DNA of 64,000 nt from Chitinophagales bacterium (lineage in GTDB: Bacteria > Bacteroidota > Bacteroidia > Chitinophagales > JADIYW01), in the NCBI GenBank assembly GCA_023957245.1, contig JAMLHJ010000004.1, positions 142,970 through 206,969 of the forward strand, given 5' to 3'. Under the pieces are notes generated by a model. The model ran no database searches, was not told the DNA's origin, and saw nothing but the letters and a program-made list of their open reading frames with translations. Positions 27,933 to 37,382 of the stretch are shown here, piece by piece (the first letter of the stretch is position 1; each line of letters starts with the position of its first letter). Position numbers and translations under genes: made by a program.

Positions 27933-28568
27933 TTATTTTTCATTCCAAGTAGAAGGGTCATTCCTCCACTCAGTTAATGTTTGTATATAATTGCTACTTA
28001 CATATCCTGTATTTACAGCGGTAGTAATTAAGTCTGAATAATTTGTAATGGTAAATAAATTGACATTTGAGTCTCTGAATCTTTCTTTTGCAAGGTCAAA
28101 TTCATAAGAATATATCGCAGCCATTCCCTCTATATGCGCTCCTGCTTCTCTTAAATCTTCTACAGCTTTCAAACTGCTTTTGCCAGTAGATACGACATCT
28201 TCTATGACGACTACTCGTGCATCTTCAGGAAGCCTGCCTTCGATGGAGTTTTTCATGCCATGCCCTTTTGGTTTATCTCTTACATATACCATCGGTAGTT
28301 CCAAAATGTCTGCTACTAAAGCACCATGTGGAATTCCCGCTGTAGCTACTCCTGCAATACAATTGGCATTGGGAAACTGCTCTTTTACAATACGAACAAG
28401 CTCTGTTTTGACAAAATCTCTAACTTTAGGAAATGAGAGTAAAATTCTATTATCACAATAAACAGGTGATTTCCATCCTGAAGCCCACGTAAAAGGGTTT
28501 TGTACGTTGAGTTGAATTGCTTTAATTTGTAAAAGATATTCTGATAACAATATTGAACGATTTGCCAT
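27933..28568 (-). CDS. pyrE: orotate phosphoribosyltransferase
   Basis: Couples orotate to PRPP to form OMP in pyrimidine synthesis. 211 aa: IAGVATAGIPHGALVA and the PRPP loop VVVIEDVVSTGKSS are diagnostic, with VYVRDKPKGHGMKN as the flexible catalytic loop. The start codon (complement of 28566-28568) overlaps the ATG of the divergent Nudix gene by two bases within CATG. Heads a run pyrE, DUF445, metallophosphoesterase. No pyrF nearby; pyrD is at 57 kb. Confidence 0.97.
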   Translation of the reverse strand: MANRSILLSEYLLQIKAIQLNVQNPFTWASGWKSPVYCDNRILLSFPKVRDFVKTELVRIVKEQFPNANCIAGVATAGIPHGALVADILELPMVYVRDKPKGHGMKNSIEGRLPEDARVVVIEDVVSTGKSSLKAVEDLREAGAHIEGMAAIYSYEFDLAKERFRDSNVNLFTITNYSDLITTAVNTGYVSSNYIQTLTEWRNDPSTWNEK

Positions 28569-29232
28569 GATACCTCAAAAATATAAATTTTTTGTCAATA
28601 GTAAGGTAGTTATACTATGTGATAATCCAGGAAAGGTCGATGAATTACTAGATGCTAACGATTCGTTTATTGTTCAGAAATATAAAGATATTAAACAGCT
28701 TAAAAAATGGGTGGATTTATTGTTGGAATATACTAATGATACTCAATTGATGGTATTTCATTCGGATGTTGAATTATTGAAAAAAGATTTTTTATCATTA
28801 TTTGTTTGTATTGAAGCAGCGGGTGGCTTGGTGCAAAATTCAAAAGGTGAAGTGCTTTTGATGTATAGAAGAGGTTCTTGGGATATGCCCAAAGGTAAGA
28901 TTGAAGAAAATGAAGATAGAGAAAGTGCCGCAATTAGGGAAGTTCAAGAAGAAACAGGTTTGATGGAACTTGAATTGGGTGATTTAATTACTTTTTCAGA
29001 TTATCAGAATTTAGCCACTTATCACACTTATCATTACAAAGGTCAAATCGCTATGAAAATAGCTTATTGGTATAATATGAAGTATATTGGAACATCAGAA
29101 CCTATACCTCAAACAGAGGAAGATATTGAAAAGATTAAGTGGGTGAGTGTAGAAAATTTACCTAATTATTTTAATAATATGTATCCATCTATTATTGACG
29201 TACTTGATGCCCAGTTTGATAAATATGACTAG
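28567..29232 (+). CDS. Nudix hydrolase
   Basis: 221-aa cytosolic protein. The complete Nudix box lies at 110-132: Gly110, Glu116, Arg124-Glu125, Glu128-Glu129 and Gly131, preceded by RRGSWDMPKG. Nudix enzymes cleave nucleoside diphosphates linked to another group; the substrate cannot be told. The first 80 residues form a family-specific N-terminal domain seen in Bacteroidota homologues next to pyrE. Its ATG overlaps the pyrE start codon, so its promoter and ribosome-binding region must lie inside pyrE. Confidence 0.92.
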   Translation: MIPQKYKFFVNSKVVILCDNPGKVDELLDANDSFIVQKYKDIKQLKKWVDLLLEYTNDTQLMVFHSDVELLKKDFLSLFVCIEAAGGLVQNSKGEVLLMYRRGSWDMPKGKIEENEDRESAAIREVQEETGLMELELGDLITFSDYQNLATYHTYHYKGQIAMKIAYWYNMKYIGTSEPIPQTEEDIEKIKWVSVENLPNYFNNMYPSIIDVLDAQFDKYD

Positions 29233-29290
29233 CGTATTTTAAAAATCTCTATTTAAAGTCTTTTAGACACTATTGAATTTTACAAAATAA

Positions 29291-29327
29291 AAAATGCAAC
29301 CAGTTGATAAACAAATAGTTGCATTTT
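29291..29327. terminator. bidirectional stem-loop terminator
   Basis: Perfect 10-bp stem AAAATGCAAC / GTTGCATTTT with a 17-nt loop, flanked by A- and T-rich bases on both sides. Positioned after the Nudix gene on the plus strand and 7 nt after the 3' end of tRNA-Met on the minus strand, so it can end both. Confidence 0.75.
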
Positions 29328-29333
29328 AATGTG

Positions 29334-29407
29334 TAGCGGAGACGGGAGTTGAACCCGTGACCTCAGGGTTATGAATCCTGCGCTCTAACCATCTGAGCTA
29401 CCCCGCC
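29334..29407 (-). tRNA. tRNA-Met, elongator type (anticodon CAT)
   Basis: Cloverleaf read on the minus strand: acceptor GGCGGGG/CTCCGCT (G1-U72 and one more G-U), D arm GTAGCTCAGATGGTTAGAGC, loop TTCATAA, T arm ACGGGTTCAACTCCCGT. The anticodon stem CAGGA/CCCTG has an A31-C39 mismatch next to the loop. The elongator type is inferred from the body and the lack of the three G-C pairs of initiator tRNA; tRNA-Ile with lysidine cannot be fully excluded. CCA not encoded. Confidence 0.93.
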
Positions 29408-29424
29408 ATGGTTGATTGGTGGCG

Positions 29425-29457
29425 CAAATGTACAATCTTTATTTTTAATATTCCAAA
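29425..29457 (-). promoter_or_regulatory. promoter of tRNA-Met
   Basis: On the minus strand TTTG (29454-29457), a 21-base spacer and TACATTTG (29425-29432): both elements match the Bacteroidota consensus exactly. The bases after -7 are GC-rich (CGCCACC), as in the other tRNA promoters here. The predicted start lies about 10 nt before the tRNA. Confidence 0.8.
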
Positions 29458-29515
29458 CACTTTTTGATTTTCCTTTTATTTTTAGCAATTTTGTAATCGC
29501 AACAATATTTTTAAC

Positions 29516-29812
29516 ATGTCTATTCAATTTGCCGCCACAAAAGAAGATTCGCTCACTATTGAGGAGATATTGGAAGATACTTATAGTGGTTTTGCTTTGG
29601 TTGTATTTAATGATGATGTCAATACTTTCGAATGGGTGATAGAGTCATTAGTAGCTATTTGCAGACATACTATTGAGCAGGCAGAACAATGTGCTTTGTA
29701 CATTCATTTTAAAGGAAAATATGCAGTAAAAGAAGGTGGTGAAACTGAGTTGATTCCTATGAAAGATGCATTGTTGGATAGAGGAATTTCTGCAGAAGTT
29801 CAGGAAGTTTGA
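29516..29812 (+). CDS. clpS: ClpS adaptor of the Clp protease
   Basis: 98-aa cytosolic adaptor that hands N-degron substrates to ClpAP. Family traits: the VVFNDDVNTFEWVIESL strand-helix with the NDD and T residues forming the N-degron pocket, then a second helix AEQCALYIHFKGKYAVKEG and the C-terminal strand ALLDRGISAEVQEV. Usual length. aat follows 9 nt after its stop, so both N-degron-pathway genes form one operon. Confidence 0.95.
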   Translation: MSIQFAATKEDSLTIEEILEDTYSGFALVVFNDDVNTFEWVIESLVAICRHTIEQAEQCALYIHFKGKYAVKEGGETELIPMKDALLDRGISAEVQEV

Positions 29813-29821
29813 TAGTTAATT

Positions 29822-30529
29822 ATGCCTATTTATCTGCTCAATGAAGAATTTATCTTCCCCGATCCGGAAGAAGCAGAAGATGGTGTGGTGGCAGTTGGTG
29901 GTGATTTGCATCCGATGCGATTATTAGAAGCTTATCGCAACGGTATTTTTCCTTGGTATGATCAAAATGACCCTATTATATGGCATTCTCCTGACCCGAG
30001 AATGGTGCTCTTCCCATCTCGTCTCAAGATTTCTAAATCGATGAAAAGTTTGTTTAAAAAAAATCATTTTCGAGTAACATTTGATAAACAATTTTCTTTA
30101 GTAATTGCTCAATGTGCAAATGTCAGGGGCAAAGATAGGAGCGATACTTGGATAAATATTGAAATACAAAAAGCGTATATCGAATTGAATAAATTAGGTT
30201 GGGCGCATTCGGTGGAGGTTTGGGACGAGAAAGATGTTCTCGTAGGAGGATTGTATGGAGTAGCAATGGGGAAATGTTTTTTTGGGGAGTCAATGTTTTC
30301 ATTGGCTGACAATGCTTCAAAATATGGATTTATTACTTTAGTTCAGAATTTGATAGAAAGGGATTATGAATTAATTGACTGTCAGGTATATACACATCAT
30401 CTGGCATCTTTAGGAGCTGAATTGATATTACGACATGATTTTTTAGGCTTGTTGGATAGTGGTTTAGAAGGTGAAATATTACCTCAAAACTGGCAAGAAT
30501 GGAAGTTTGAAAATCTTATTTTGAAATAA
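29822..30529 (+). CDS. aat: leucyl/phenylalanyl-tRNA-protein transferase
   Basis: Attaches Leu or Phe from tRNA to proteins with N-terminal Arg or Lys, marking them for ClpS. 235 aa with family blocks FPDPEEAEDGVVAVGGDL, AYRNGIFPWYDQNDPIIWHSPDPR, and GGLYGVAMGKCFFGESMFS, plus the GNAT-like core. Acts in the cytosol. Placed directly after clpS, so the marker enzyme and its reader are made together. Confidence 0.96.
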   Translation: MPIYLLNEEFIFPDPEEAEDGVVAVGGDLHPMRLLEAYRNGIFPWYDQNDPIIWHSPDPRMVLFPSRLKISKSMKSLFKKNHFRVTFDKQFSLVIAQCANVRGKDRSDTWINIEIQKAYIELNKLGWAHSVEVWDEKDVLVGGLYGVAMGKCFFGESMFSLADNASKYGFITLVQNLIERDYELIDCQVYTHHLASLGAELILRHDFLGLLDSGLEGEILPQNWQEWKFENLILK

Positions 30530-30567
30530 GCAAATTGTAATTTGTAATTTAGAGTACTTCTCAAGGC

Positions 30568-32013
30568 ATGTTAGGCATTAAAAAAATAGATAAAATAGTT
30601 TTTGTTGCGTTTATATCTCCACTTATATTCACTTTTATTATATCGGAATTTATTTTTTTGATGCAATTTTTGTGGAAATATATTGATGATTTAGTAGGTA
30701 AAGGATTAGAAACATCATTGTTATTTCAGTTGTTAGGATTGTTTTCTTTCAAAGTTATTCCATTGGCATTGCCTTTATCCATATTGTTGGCATCATCAAT
30801 GGTGATGGGCAATTTCGGAGAAAATAATGAAATAGTGGCTTGTAAAGCTTCAGGTATTTCGACTTTGCGGATGATGAGTTCATTGATTGCTTTTGTGCTT
30901 TTGTTGAGTGTTGGAGCCTATTTTTTTTCTAATAGAGTTTTACCTTATACCAATTTGAAGTTTATGTCCCTATTGATGGATATTCGAAAACATAAACCTG
31001 CACTAGATATTAAGGAAGGAATATTTTATAAAGGAATTAATGGTTATACTTTAAAAATCGGTAAAAAGGCTGCAAATAATACTTCAATATTTGATATCAT
31101 CATTTATGACCATAGTTCTGGATATGGTAATGATAATATTATAATGGCAGAAAAAGGAGAGATGGAATTGAGTGCAGATGGGCGATATATGATTTTGGAG
31201 TTGTATGGTGGAAGGCAATATCAAGAATCTCAAAAACGGTCAAAATCTTTTGAAAAATTGTATGAACAGAATATTGTTGAATTTAAATATTATCGAAAAG
31301 TTTTTGACCTAAAAGAATTTAAGCTCAGTCGTTCGGATATGAGTCTGTATAAAGGTTATCATGAGATGCTTAATTCTTCTCAGCTACGAGTAGAGGTAGA
31401 TTCGATTAACAGAGATTTGAAAGCTGCAAATAATGTAATGAATGATTACAATAGAGGGTTTTTATTGTATTCTCGTCCTGAAGTTATAGCAGAAAAAGAT
31501 ACTACTGGGTTTCAGCAAGAAAAAGACTCTGTCAATATTGCTGGTTTATTGATGGGCGATGGTCCTAATATTTCTACGATTAATGCTGCAATAGCCAATC
31601 TGGAGTCTATGCAGAGTTATTTGCAAATGCATATCTCGGATTTAGATGTGAAAAAGACTTTCAAAGAAAAATTTGAAGTAGAATTGTATAAGCGGTTCAT
31701 GCTTTCTTTTGCTTGTATTATTTTTCTTCTGATAGGTGGTGCGATGGGAGCTATTGTCAGAAAGGGAGGATTGGGTATGCCTATATTGATATCTGTTTGC
31801 TTTTATATGCTTTTTCATGTACTCAATATGACAGGAGATAAGTTGGCGTATAATAGAGTTGTATCTCCAGAAATAGGTTCTTGGCTGCCTGCAATTGTTT
31901 TATTGCCTATTGCGATAGGATTGACCTATTCGGCTACCAATGATTCAAAAATATTAAAGAAAGATACTTATTTCAAATTGATTAATTTTAAGCGATTATA
32001 TCATCAAAATTGA
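30568..32013 (+). CDS. LptF/LptG-family permease
   Basis: Inner-membrane permease of the YjgP/YjgQ family (481 aa), half of the LPS transporter that with the LptB ATPase extracts LPS. Three N-terminal membrane helices (about 12-110), a large periplasmic beta-jellyroll region (about 115-370, longer than E. coli LptF by insertion around 255-350), and three C-terminal helices (about 375-460). Block ALPLSILLASSMVMGNFGENNE matches the LptF/G coupling helix. Starts 38 nt after aat. No second LptF/G in the window. Confidence 0.88.
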   Translation: MLGIKKIDKIVFVAFISPLIFTFIISEFIFLMQFLWKYIDDLVGKGLETSLLFQLLGLFSFKVIPLALPLSILLASSMVMGNFGENNEIVACKASGISTLRMMSSLIAFVLLLSVGAYFFSNRVLPYTNLKFMSLLMDIRKHKPALDIKEGIFYKGINGYTLKIGKKAANNTSIFDIIIYDHSSGYGNDNIIMAEKGEMELSADGRYMILELYGGRQYQESQKRSKSFEKLYEQNIVEFKYYRKVFDLKEFKLSRSDMSLYKGYHEMLNSSQLRVEVDSINRDLKAANNVMNDYNRGFLLYSRPEVIAEKDTTGFQQEKDSVNIAGLLMGDGPNISTINAAIANLESMQSYLQMHISDLDVKKTFKEKFEVELYKRFMLSFACIIFLLIGGAMGAIVRKGGLGMPILISVCFYMLFHVLNMTGDKLAYNRVVSPEIGSWLPAIVLLPIAIGLTYSATNDSKILKKDTYFKLINFKRLYHQN

Positions 32014-32022
32014 TTGTTGAAG

Positions 32023-33183
32023 ATGCTGGTTGTTCTTTGGTGGATATTATTGATTTTGAGTTATTTGGTTTATCCATTATGGATGAGGAGGCTTGGAAAA
32101 AGATATCTTTTATCAAAGTTTTCTTATTATGATAGATTTGATGACTTGCCACTTGTTCAGCTAATCATACCAGTGCACAATGAAGAAAAAGTTCTAAGGG
32201 AAAAACTGAATTCCATCTTTTCTGGAGATTATCCCATTGAGAAGGTGGCTGTAATTGTAGGGCTTGATAATTGTAGCGATAACAGTCTTTTAATCATTCA
32301 AGATTTTGAGAAAAAATATCCATCTCAAATTTTTTATACGGAAACAGATAGATTAGGAAAGCCTAACATGTTGAATCTCTTAATGAGTAAGAAATATGTT
32401 GACGCTCCTATTACAATATTTACAGATGCTAATGTCATGTTTACTCCATCCACTATTTATGAATTGGTCAAGTATTTTAAGACATTGAATATGGGTTTGG
32501 TAGATAGTAAGTTTTTACTGTCTTCGGAGAATATAAGTAACGAAAATGAAAGTCAGTATTTGGGTTATGAACAACAATTGAAATTCAATGAAGGGATAGT
32601 TTTTGGAACCATGCAAGGGCCTTTTGGAGGTTGTTTTGCTATTAGAACTCATCTTTATTCTCCTATTCCCAATAATTTTCTTGTAGATGATTTTTTTATT
32701 GGTATGAATGTGATGAGCAAAGGCTATGTATCAATTGTCAATCCTCTTGCAGTAGTTTTAGAAGAAGTACATACTGATTTGAAAGAAGAGTTTTATCGCA
32801 AAGAGAGAATTGCTGCTGGAAATTTTCAGAACTTCGTTCATTTTTTGCCAGTTTTTAAAAAGCCGTTCACAGGATTGAGTGTAACATGGCTGTTACATAA
32901 GGTTTTAAGATGGACACTTCCAGTATTATTGATTCCAGCAATTGTAATAGATTTAGTTTTAAAAATTGTATGTAACTATCCTTTTGGACCTTCTATGGTT
33001 ACATTAATATTAATAATTGGTTTACCATTGATACAATACGTTTTACAAAGGTTAAATTTGCATTGTAGAGCTATCGAAAGGTTAAGTTATTTTATTTTCA
33101 TCAACTTTGCTTTGAATAAAGGGTTCTATAATTATATAAAAGGGATTAAAAGTAATGTCTGGAAACCAACTCAAAGGAAATGA
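32023..33183 (+). CDS. family 2 glycosyltransferase, membrane-bound
   Basis: 386-aa processive-type glycosyltransferase with one N-terminal anchor (about 1-22) and C-terminal membrane helices (about 280-360). GT-A motifs: [18 protein letters not shown] at the nucleotide site, [17 protein letters not shown] as the DxD-like metal motif, and VDDFFIG plus [11 protein letters not shown] as catalytic and Q/RxxRW-like positions. Sugar and acceptor unknown. An in-frame TTG at 32014 touches the LptF/G stop; the ATG at 32023 is preferred. It overlaps ribBA by 29 nt. Confidence 0.87.
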   Translation: MLVVLWWILLILSYLVYPLWMRRLGKRYLLSKFSYYDRFDDLPLVQLIIPVHNEEKVLREKLNSIFSGDYPIEKVAVIVGLDNCSDNSLLIIQDFEKKYPSQIFYTETDRLGKPNMLNLLMSKKYVDAPITIFTDANVMFTPSTIYELVKYFKTLNMGLVDSKFLLSSENISNENESQYLGYEQQLKFNEGIVFGTMQGPFGGCFAIRTHLYSPIPNNFLVDDFFIGMNVMSKGYVSIVNPLAVVLEEVHTDLKEEFYRKERIAAGNFQNFVHFLPVFKKPFTGLSVTWLLHKVLRWTLPVLLIPAIVIDLVLKIVCNYPFGPSMVTLILIIGLPLIQYVLQRLNLHCRAIERLSYFIFINFALNKGFYNYIKGIKSNVWKPTQRK

Positions 33184-34399
33184 AGTTCAATTAGATTCTA
33201 TTGAATCAGCGATTGAGGATATTAAAGCAGGGAAACTAGTTATTGTAGTAGATGATGAAGATCGTGAAAATGAGGGCGATTTTATTACTGCTGCAAGAAA
33301 TGCAACACCTGAGATTATCAATTTCATGGCGACACATGGTCGTGGCTTGATTTGTGCACCCTTGGATGAACAAAGGTGTAATGAGTTAGAGTTGGAATTG
33401 ATGGTGGGGCGCAATAATACCTCTCATTTTGATACACCTTTTACGATTTCAGTAGATCTGATAGGTCAAGGATGCTCAACAGGTATTTCTGCTTCAGATA
33501 GAGCTAAGACAATTCAAGCATTGATAGATCCAAATATAAAACCTTCTGATTTTGGTAAACCTGGACATATCTTTCCTTTGAGAGCAAAGAAAGAAGGTGT
33601 GCTTAGACGTACTGGACATACAGAGGCTGCTACAGATTTGGCAAGGTTAGCTGGATTTGAACCTGCAGGTATCTTGGTAGAAATTATGAACGAAGATGGC
33701 TCTATGGCTCGTCTTCCTGATTTGTTGAAAATTGCTAAGAGATTTGATATGAAAATTATTTCTATCAAAGATTTAGTGACTTATAGAATGAAGCATGAGT
33801 TGCAGGTAAAAAAAGAAGTGGAAGTCAATATGCCAACAAAATATGGTGATTTTACTTTAATCTGTTATACTCAAATCAATACAGGAGAACAACATTTATT
33901 ATTGAGAAAAGGAGAGTGGAAAGAGGGAGATGAGGTCTTAGTACGTGTACATTCTTCTTGTGTCACTGGAGATATTTTAGGTTCATTGAGATGTGATTGT
34001 GGAGATCAATTACACAATGCAATGAAAATGGTAGAAAAAGAAGGCAAAGGAGCAGTATTGTATATGATGCAAGAAGGTCGAGGAATTGGGCTTTTGAATA
34101 AATTGAAAGCGTATAAATTGCAAGAAGAAGGGATGGATACTGTAGAAGCTAATTTGGCTTTAGGGTTTAGAGCAGATGAAAGAGATTTTGGTATCGGAGC
34201 TCAGATTTTAAGAGATCAAAATATTACTAAAATCAGATTGATTTCCAATAATCCTAAAAAACGTGTTGCACTTGATGGATATGGTATTGAAATAGTAGAA
34301 AATTTACCTATTGAAATATTGCCTAATAAGCATAATGAAACTTATCTTCTTACCAAAAGAGATAAAATGGGGCACAATATTTTGAAAGATATTCAATAG
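33155..34399 (+). CDS. ribBA: bifunctional DHBP synthase / GTP cyclohydrolase II
   Basis: Makes both riboflavin precursors. N-terminal RibB domain (about 10-205): [12 protein letters not shown] metal/substrate loop, [30 protein letters not shown]-terminal RibA domain (about 210-410): zinc cysteines in [22 protein letters not shown], and [18 protein letters not shown]. 414 aa, normal length. Its start lies inside the 3' end of the glycosyltransferase gene, so it is probably translated from the same mRNA. No FMN riboswitch is seen upstream. Confidence 0.96.
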   Translation: MSGNQLKGNEVQLDSIESAIEDIKAGKLVIVVDDEDRENEGDFITAARNATPEIINFMATHGRGLICAPLDEQRCNELELELMVGRNNTSHFDTPFTISVDLIGQGCSTGISASDRAKTIQALIDPNIKPSDFGKPGHIFPLRAKKEGVLRRTGHTEAATDLARLAGFEPAGILVEIMNEDGSMARLPDLLKIAKRFDMKIISIKDLVTYRMKHELQVKKEVEVNMPTKYGDFTLICYTQINTGEQHLLLRKGEWKEGDEVLVRVHSSCVTGDILGSLRCDCGDQLHNAMKMVEKEGKGAVLYMMQEGRGIGLLNKLKAYKLQEEGMDTVEANLALGFRADERDFGIGAQILRDQNITKIRLISNNPKKRVALDGYGIEIVENLPIEILPNKHNETYLLTKRDKMGHNILKDIQ

Positions 34400-34408
34400 T
34401 TTTTTCTT

Positions 34409-34430
34409 GAAGTAAATCAATTTTTACTTC
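34409..34430. terminator. possible stem-loop between convergent genes
   Basis: Perfect 8-bp stem GAAGTAAA / TTTACTTC with a 6-nt loop, spanning the last codons of the FkbM gene and the spacer after ribBA. A T run precedes it on the plus strand but no good U tract follows in either direction, so function as a terminator is uncertain. Confidence 0.35.
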
Positions 34431-35190
34431 TTATATAAATATCGCCAAATCTTGTGTTGGTGAAGCTATCTGTTTGTACAAATTCTTTAAATCGACTTAC
34501 TGAATTCCAATTGTCTGAAGCCAATTTCATGCTTTCTCCAATGGAATAATTGCACTCAATGGCGTTATTATGCTTTTCGATTTGCTCTATACAATCAATG
34601 ACTTTTTGAGTTTGTTCGGGTACTGTATATTCAAAACTGATGATTTGGATGGGTTGTGTCAAACCTTTTAGTACGTTTAATTCATAACCTTCAACATCAA
34701 TTTTGATAAATTTTGGTGTTCCATAGGTTGAAATCAATTTGTCCAAAGTTGTCATTTGCACACGGAGTGTTTTCTCCCATTTAATTGAACTGAAACGGTC
34801 ATTTTTTACGGAGTCTATCCATTCTGTTGAAAATGATGATAAGGTACTAGTATCGGCGATATGAAATTCTTGAAAACCTTCTTGTTCGTCCAAGCCCATA
34901 GTGACAATTTCAATTTTATTGCCGTATTTTGATTTTAAAGTTTGGTGGCATTTTTCTTGTGGTTCAACAGCTACTACTTTTGCCCCAATATTCAGCATAG
35001 GAGCAATTCTGTTACCCATATTTGCACCAACATCAAACACTAAATCATCTTTTTGAACAAATTGATTGTAAAAAATAGCTTTGCGCTTAATCTCACTTTT
35101 GGAATCGCCATAAAATAAAGGCGAATGAAAATGTTTGGAAATATATACTCTAAGTTTTAAAGGAATTAATTTTTTTATTTTTTGAATCAT
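34417..35190 (-). CDS. FkbM-family SAM-dependent methyltransferase
   Basis: 257-aa methyltransferase of the FkbM type, which O-methylates sugars, lipids or natural products. Motif I is FDVGANMGN (about 53-61), then KVVAVEPQEKC for the SAM-ribose acidic residue, and the signature KFIKIDVEGYELNVLKGL (about 155-172). No signal peptide. Acceptor unknown. Upstream 170 bp contain no gene. Such genes often travel with polysaccharide or glycan-decoration loci, but no such locus is adjacent. Confidence 0.88.
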   Translation of the reverse strand: MIQKIKKLIPLKLRVYISKHFHSPLFYGDSKSEIKRKAIFYNQFVQKDDLVFDVGANMGNRIAPMLNIGAKVVAVEPQEKCHQTLKSKYGNKIEIVTMGLDEQEGFQEFHIADTSTLSSFSTEWIDSVKNDRFSSIKWEKTLRVQMTTLDKLISTYGTPKFIKIDVEGYELNVLKGLTQPIQIISFEYTVPEQTQKVIDCIEQIEKHNNAIECNYSIGESMKLASDNWNSVSRFKEFVQTDSFTNTRFGDIYIRSKN

Positions 35191-35363
35191 GTTTGCTGAT
35201 GGTTTGAAAGTTGATGTATTGTTGTGTTTGATTTTAAAGTACTGGCAATCAATTTATTGTGATTTACAAATTTTAATTAGTTAATACAAATTAATCAATT
35301 ACTTTTCTAAATTTATCATGTTGTCTATTTTCTTTTCTTGCTAAATATAGACATTTTCAACTC

Positions 35364-36077
35364 TTATTTGTTTTTATAAAACCAAGATTTTGATTTACTT
35401 AAAATAGGTGATGCAGAAACAGTGAACTTGTCTATTGGAAAGATATAATCAATTTGATTGTATTCATTTTTAATGATGATAGCATTTCCGTTCACTTCCA
35501 ACTTGCCAATAGTTTTAATGTATTCATTGGATGTAGTAATTACTTCCATATAACGAGGTTCAAAGCATTGCTCATCCATCCACATTCTATACTGACCTTT
35601 TAATTTGAATTTTTGCCCAATCTCCGAGGCGTAATTATCCGTAAATTCTTGATAAGTGTATTCTATCGCTTCAATTAGATTTTTTACTTCAATTTGTTGC
35701 AATCCATTTTGAATAGGAGCAAATCCGAATTCTAATTTTACACTCAATGCTTTTTCTAAGTCTGACTGAGAATATCTTAGTTCATCGGGAGTTATCCCTT
35801 GGAACATTAATGTTTTGATAAGTTCATCGAGAACATAGCTTCTATAATCTTCATGTACTATTGCAAGGTGAAGTTGAAACCATGGATATTTGTTATTGAT
35901 GAGTTGGAATGGTTGCTCAAAGTTTTCGTATTCACACTTTTTGTCAATACCTAAACCTTCATCGGTCATGTCCATTTCATTGTGATAATAAATGAATTTT
36001 TCTTCATTTCGGTATTTGATTCGTATAATTGACAAACTTCCACCTTCTGCTAATACTTCAAAAACTGTCTCTTTCAT
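35364..36077 (-). CDS. hypothetical protein
   Basis: 237 aa, no signal peptide or membrane helix, acidic with many aromatic residues. Not recognised. The N-terminal half (GGSLSIIRIKY-xxEEKFIYYHNEMDMTDEG) looks like a beta-rich fold, mid-part helical, and the last third (FKLKGQYRMWMDEQCFEP, NAIIIKNEYNQIDYIFPIDKF) beta-rich again. Codon use is like its neighbours. It precedes the exchanger gene region on the same strand with a 78-bp gap. Reading frame is long and has a plausible start, so it is very likely a real gene. Confidence 0.65.
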   Translation of the reverse strand: MKETVFEVLAEGGSLSIIRIKYRNEEKFIYYHNEMDMTDEGLGIDKKCEYENFEQPFQLINNKYPWFQLHLAIVHEDYRSYVLDELIKTLMFQGITPDELRYSQSDLEKALSVKLEFGFAPIQNGLQQIEVKNLIEAIEYTYQEFTDNYASEIGQKFKLKGQYRMWMDEQCFEPRYMEVITTSNEYIKTIGKLEVNGNAIIIKNEYNQIDYIFPIDKFTVSASPILSKSKSWFYKNK

Positions 36078-36155
36078 AATTTTTTCTTTAAAGTTATGAT
36101 AGGATTACGCCAAAGTATGTCGTCCTAATGAAAAAAATGCAAAACTAGAATAATC

Positions 36156-37157
36156 TTAATGTGATATAAAGTACAAAATTGTAAATCCTATCACACCTAT
36201 TGCCAACATTAACCAATTGTCCCAACCTAATTTGCCTATCTTTTTTGATGTCTTTCGCCACATACCTATAATGAAAATAGCTGTTAAAAGTATTGAAAGA
36301 AATGCAAGAAAATTGTTATCCTCACCTGCTTCTTGTATAATATTTTTCCCAGCAATAATTGATGCAGGAAGAAATAGGACAGGCAAGAAGCCATTTCCTC
36401 CAAAGATATCGCTAATAATAGGCTCATAATCTTTGTTTTTTACAAATTCCAATCCACTTGAAATTTCAGGTAATGAAGTGACTAATGCCAATACTGTGGC
36501 ACCAAAAAATACTCCTGATAAATTAAAATGATTGGCTATGATATCACTACTATGTTCTAATAATACACCAAAAAACAAAACTGCAATTGAAATTGAAGCT
36601 AGCCATATTAGTGATGATTTCTTTGTGAACGTTGCATTATTGGCTTTACTTTCAATTGGCGTTTTTTGCTGAAACTTCTTTAAATAAAGTAATGAGCCCA
36701 TCCAAATTATCAAAACTATCCAAACTGATATTCCTGCTCCCAAAGGAGCTACTTTTTCTTTATATAACCCACCAAATAGGCATAAAGAAAGAATAATAAT
36801 AAGAGAAAAACCTTGAAATATTCCAGTTTTTGATGAGATCAGCGTTGATAGTGGGCGACTATCTTTATTTGTATAATCATATATGATTAATAGCATAGTT
36901 TGAATAGCTATTCCTCCTAATAGATTTCCGGCTATTAAGTCATAATTTCCTTTGATAGCACCTGAAATTGCTATTGCTACTTCTGGAAGATTTGTAACTA
37001 CTGCTAACATTAGAGTGCCTCCGAATGCAGCACCTAGACCGAAAGTGGCATCAATATATTCGACAACATCGGAAAGTTTATTACAAAAATACCATATTGC
37101 TAAACCTGAGATGAAGAATGTAATTAATTGAAACGGTAGAGAATTGATTATATCCAT
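36156..37157 (-). CDS. sodium/calcium exchanger family protein
   Basis: Inner-membrane cation/Ca2+ antiporter-superfamily protein of 333 aa with about ten membrane helices. The two alpha-repeats are clear: TLMLAVVTNLPEVAIAISG (about 50-68) and ATVLALVTSLPEISSGLEF (about 220-238), each with the conserved Pro-Glu in the ion-binding helix, and following NLLGG / DIFGG loops. A K-rich loop (about 160-180) separates the halves. Ca2+ extrusion is the usual role; ion choice is not certain. Confidence 0.88.
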   Translation of the reverse strand: MDIINSLPFQLITFFISGLAIWYFCNKLSDVVEYIDATFGLGAAFGGTLMLAVVTNLPEVAIAISGAIKGNYDLIAGNLLGGIAIQTMLLIIYDYTNKDSRPLSTLISSKTGIFQGFSLIIILSLCLFGGLYKEKVAPLGAGISVWIVLIIWMGSLLYLKKFQQKTPIESKANNATFTKKSSLIWLASISIAVLFFGVLLEHSSDIIANHFNLSGVFFGATVLALVTSLPEISSGLEFVKNKDYEPIISDIFGGNGFLPVLFLPASIIAGKNIIQEAGEDNNFLAFLSILLTAIFIIGMWRKTSKKIGKLGWDNWLMLAIGVIGFTILYFISH

Positions 37158-37295
37158 ATATTTTTCAATGACTTAAGAAATTTATTTACTTAAATCTACT
37201 TTAAATTTTTAAAATATGGATAAGCTCAGTTTTTAATTTTCTTTCTAATAAAGTTAGATTTTAGCATTTATATGTTGTGAAATTTTCACCAATCC

Positions 37296-37367
37296 CAGTT
37301 TGCCGAGCGAGACACTCACGCCAACACGGGGTAGGAGTGTAGCCTCATTCTTTTATACTCATCAAGC
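37296..37367. repeat. dispersed-repeat fragment
   Basis: Begins CCCAGTTTGC, as does the repeat at 41463, then CGAGCGAGACACTC. It contains ACACTC ... GAGTGT arms (about 17 nt apart) able to form a hairpin. It is a diverged or truncated relative of the REP-like element at 39763 and 41463. Lies in the 225-bp gap between the exchanger and the glycine-rich gene. Confidence 0.4.
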
Positions 37368-37382
37368 TATTTTGGTTTCTCT

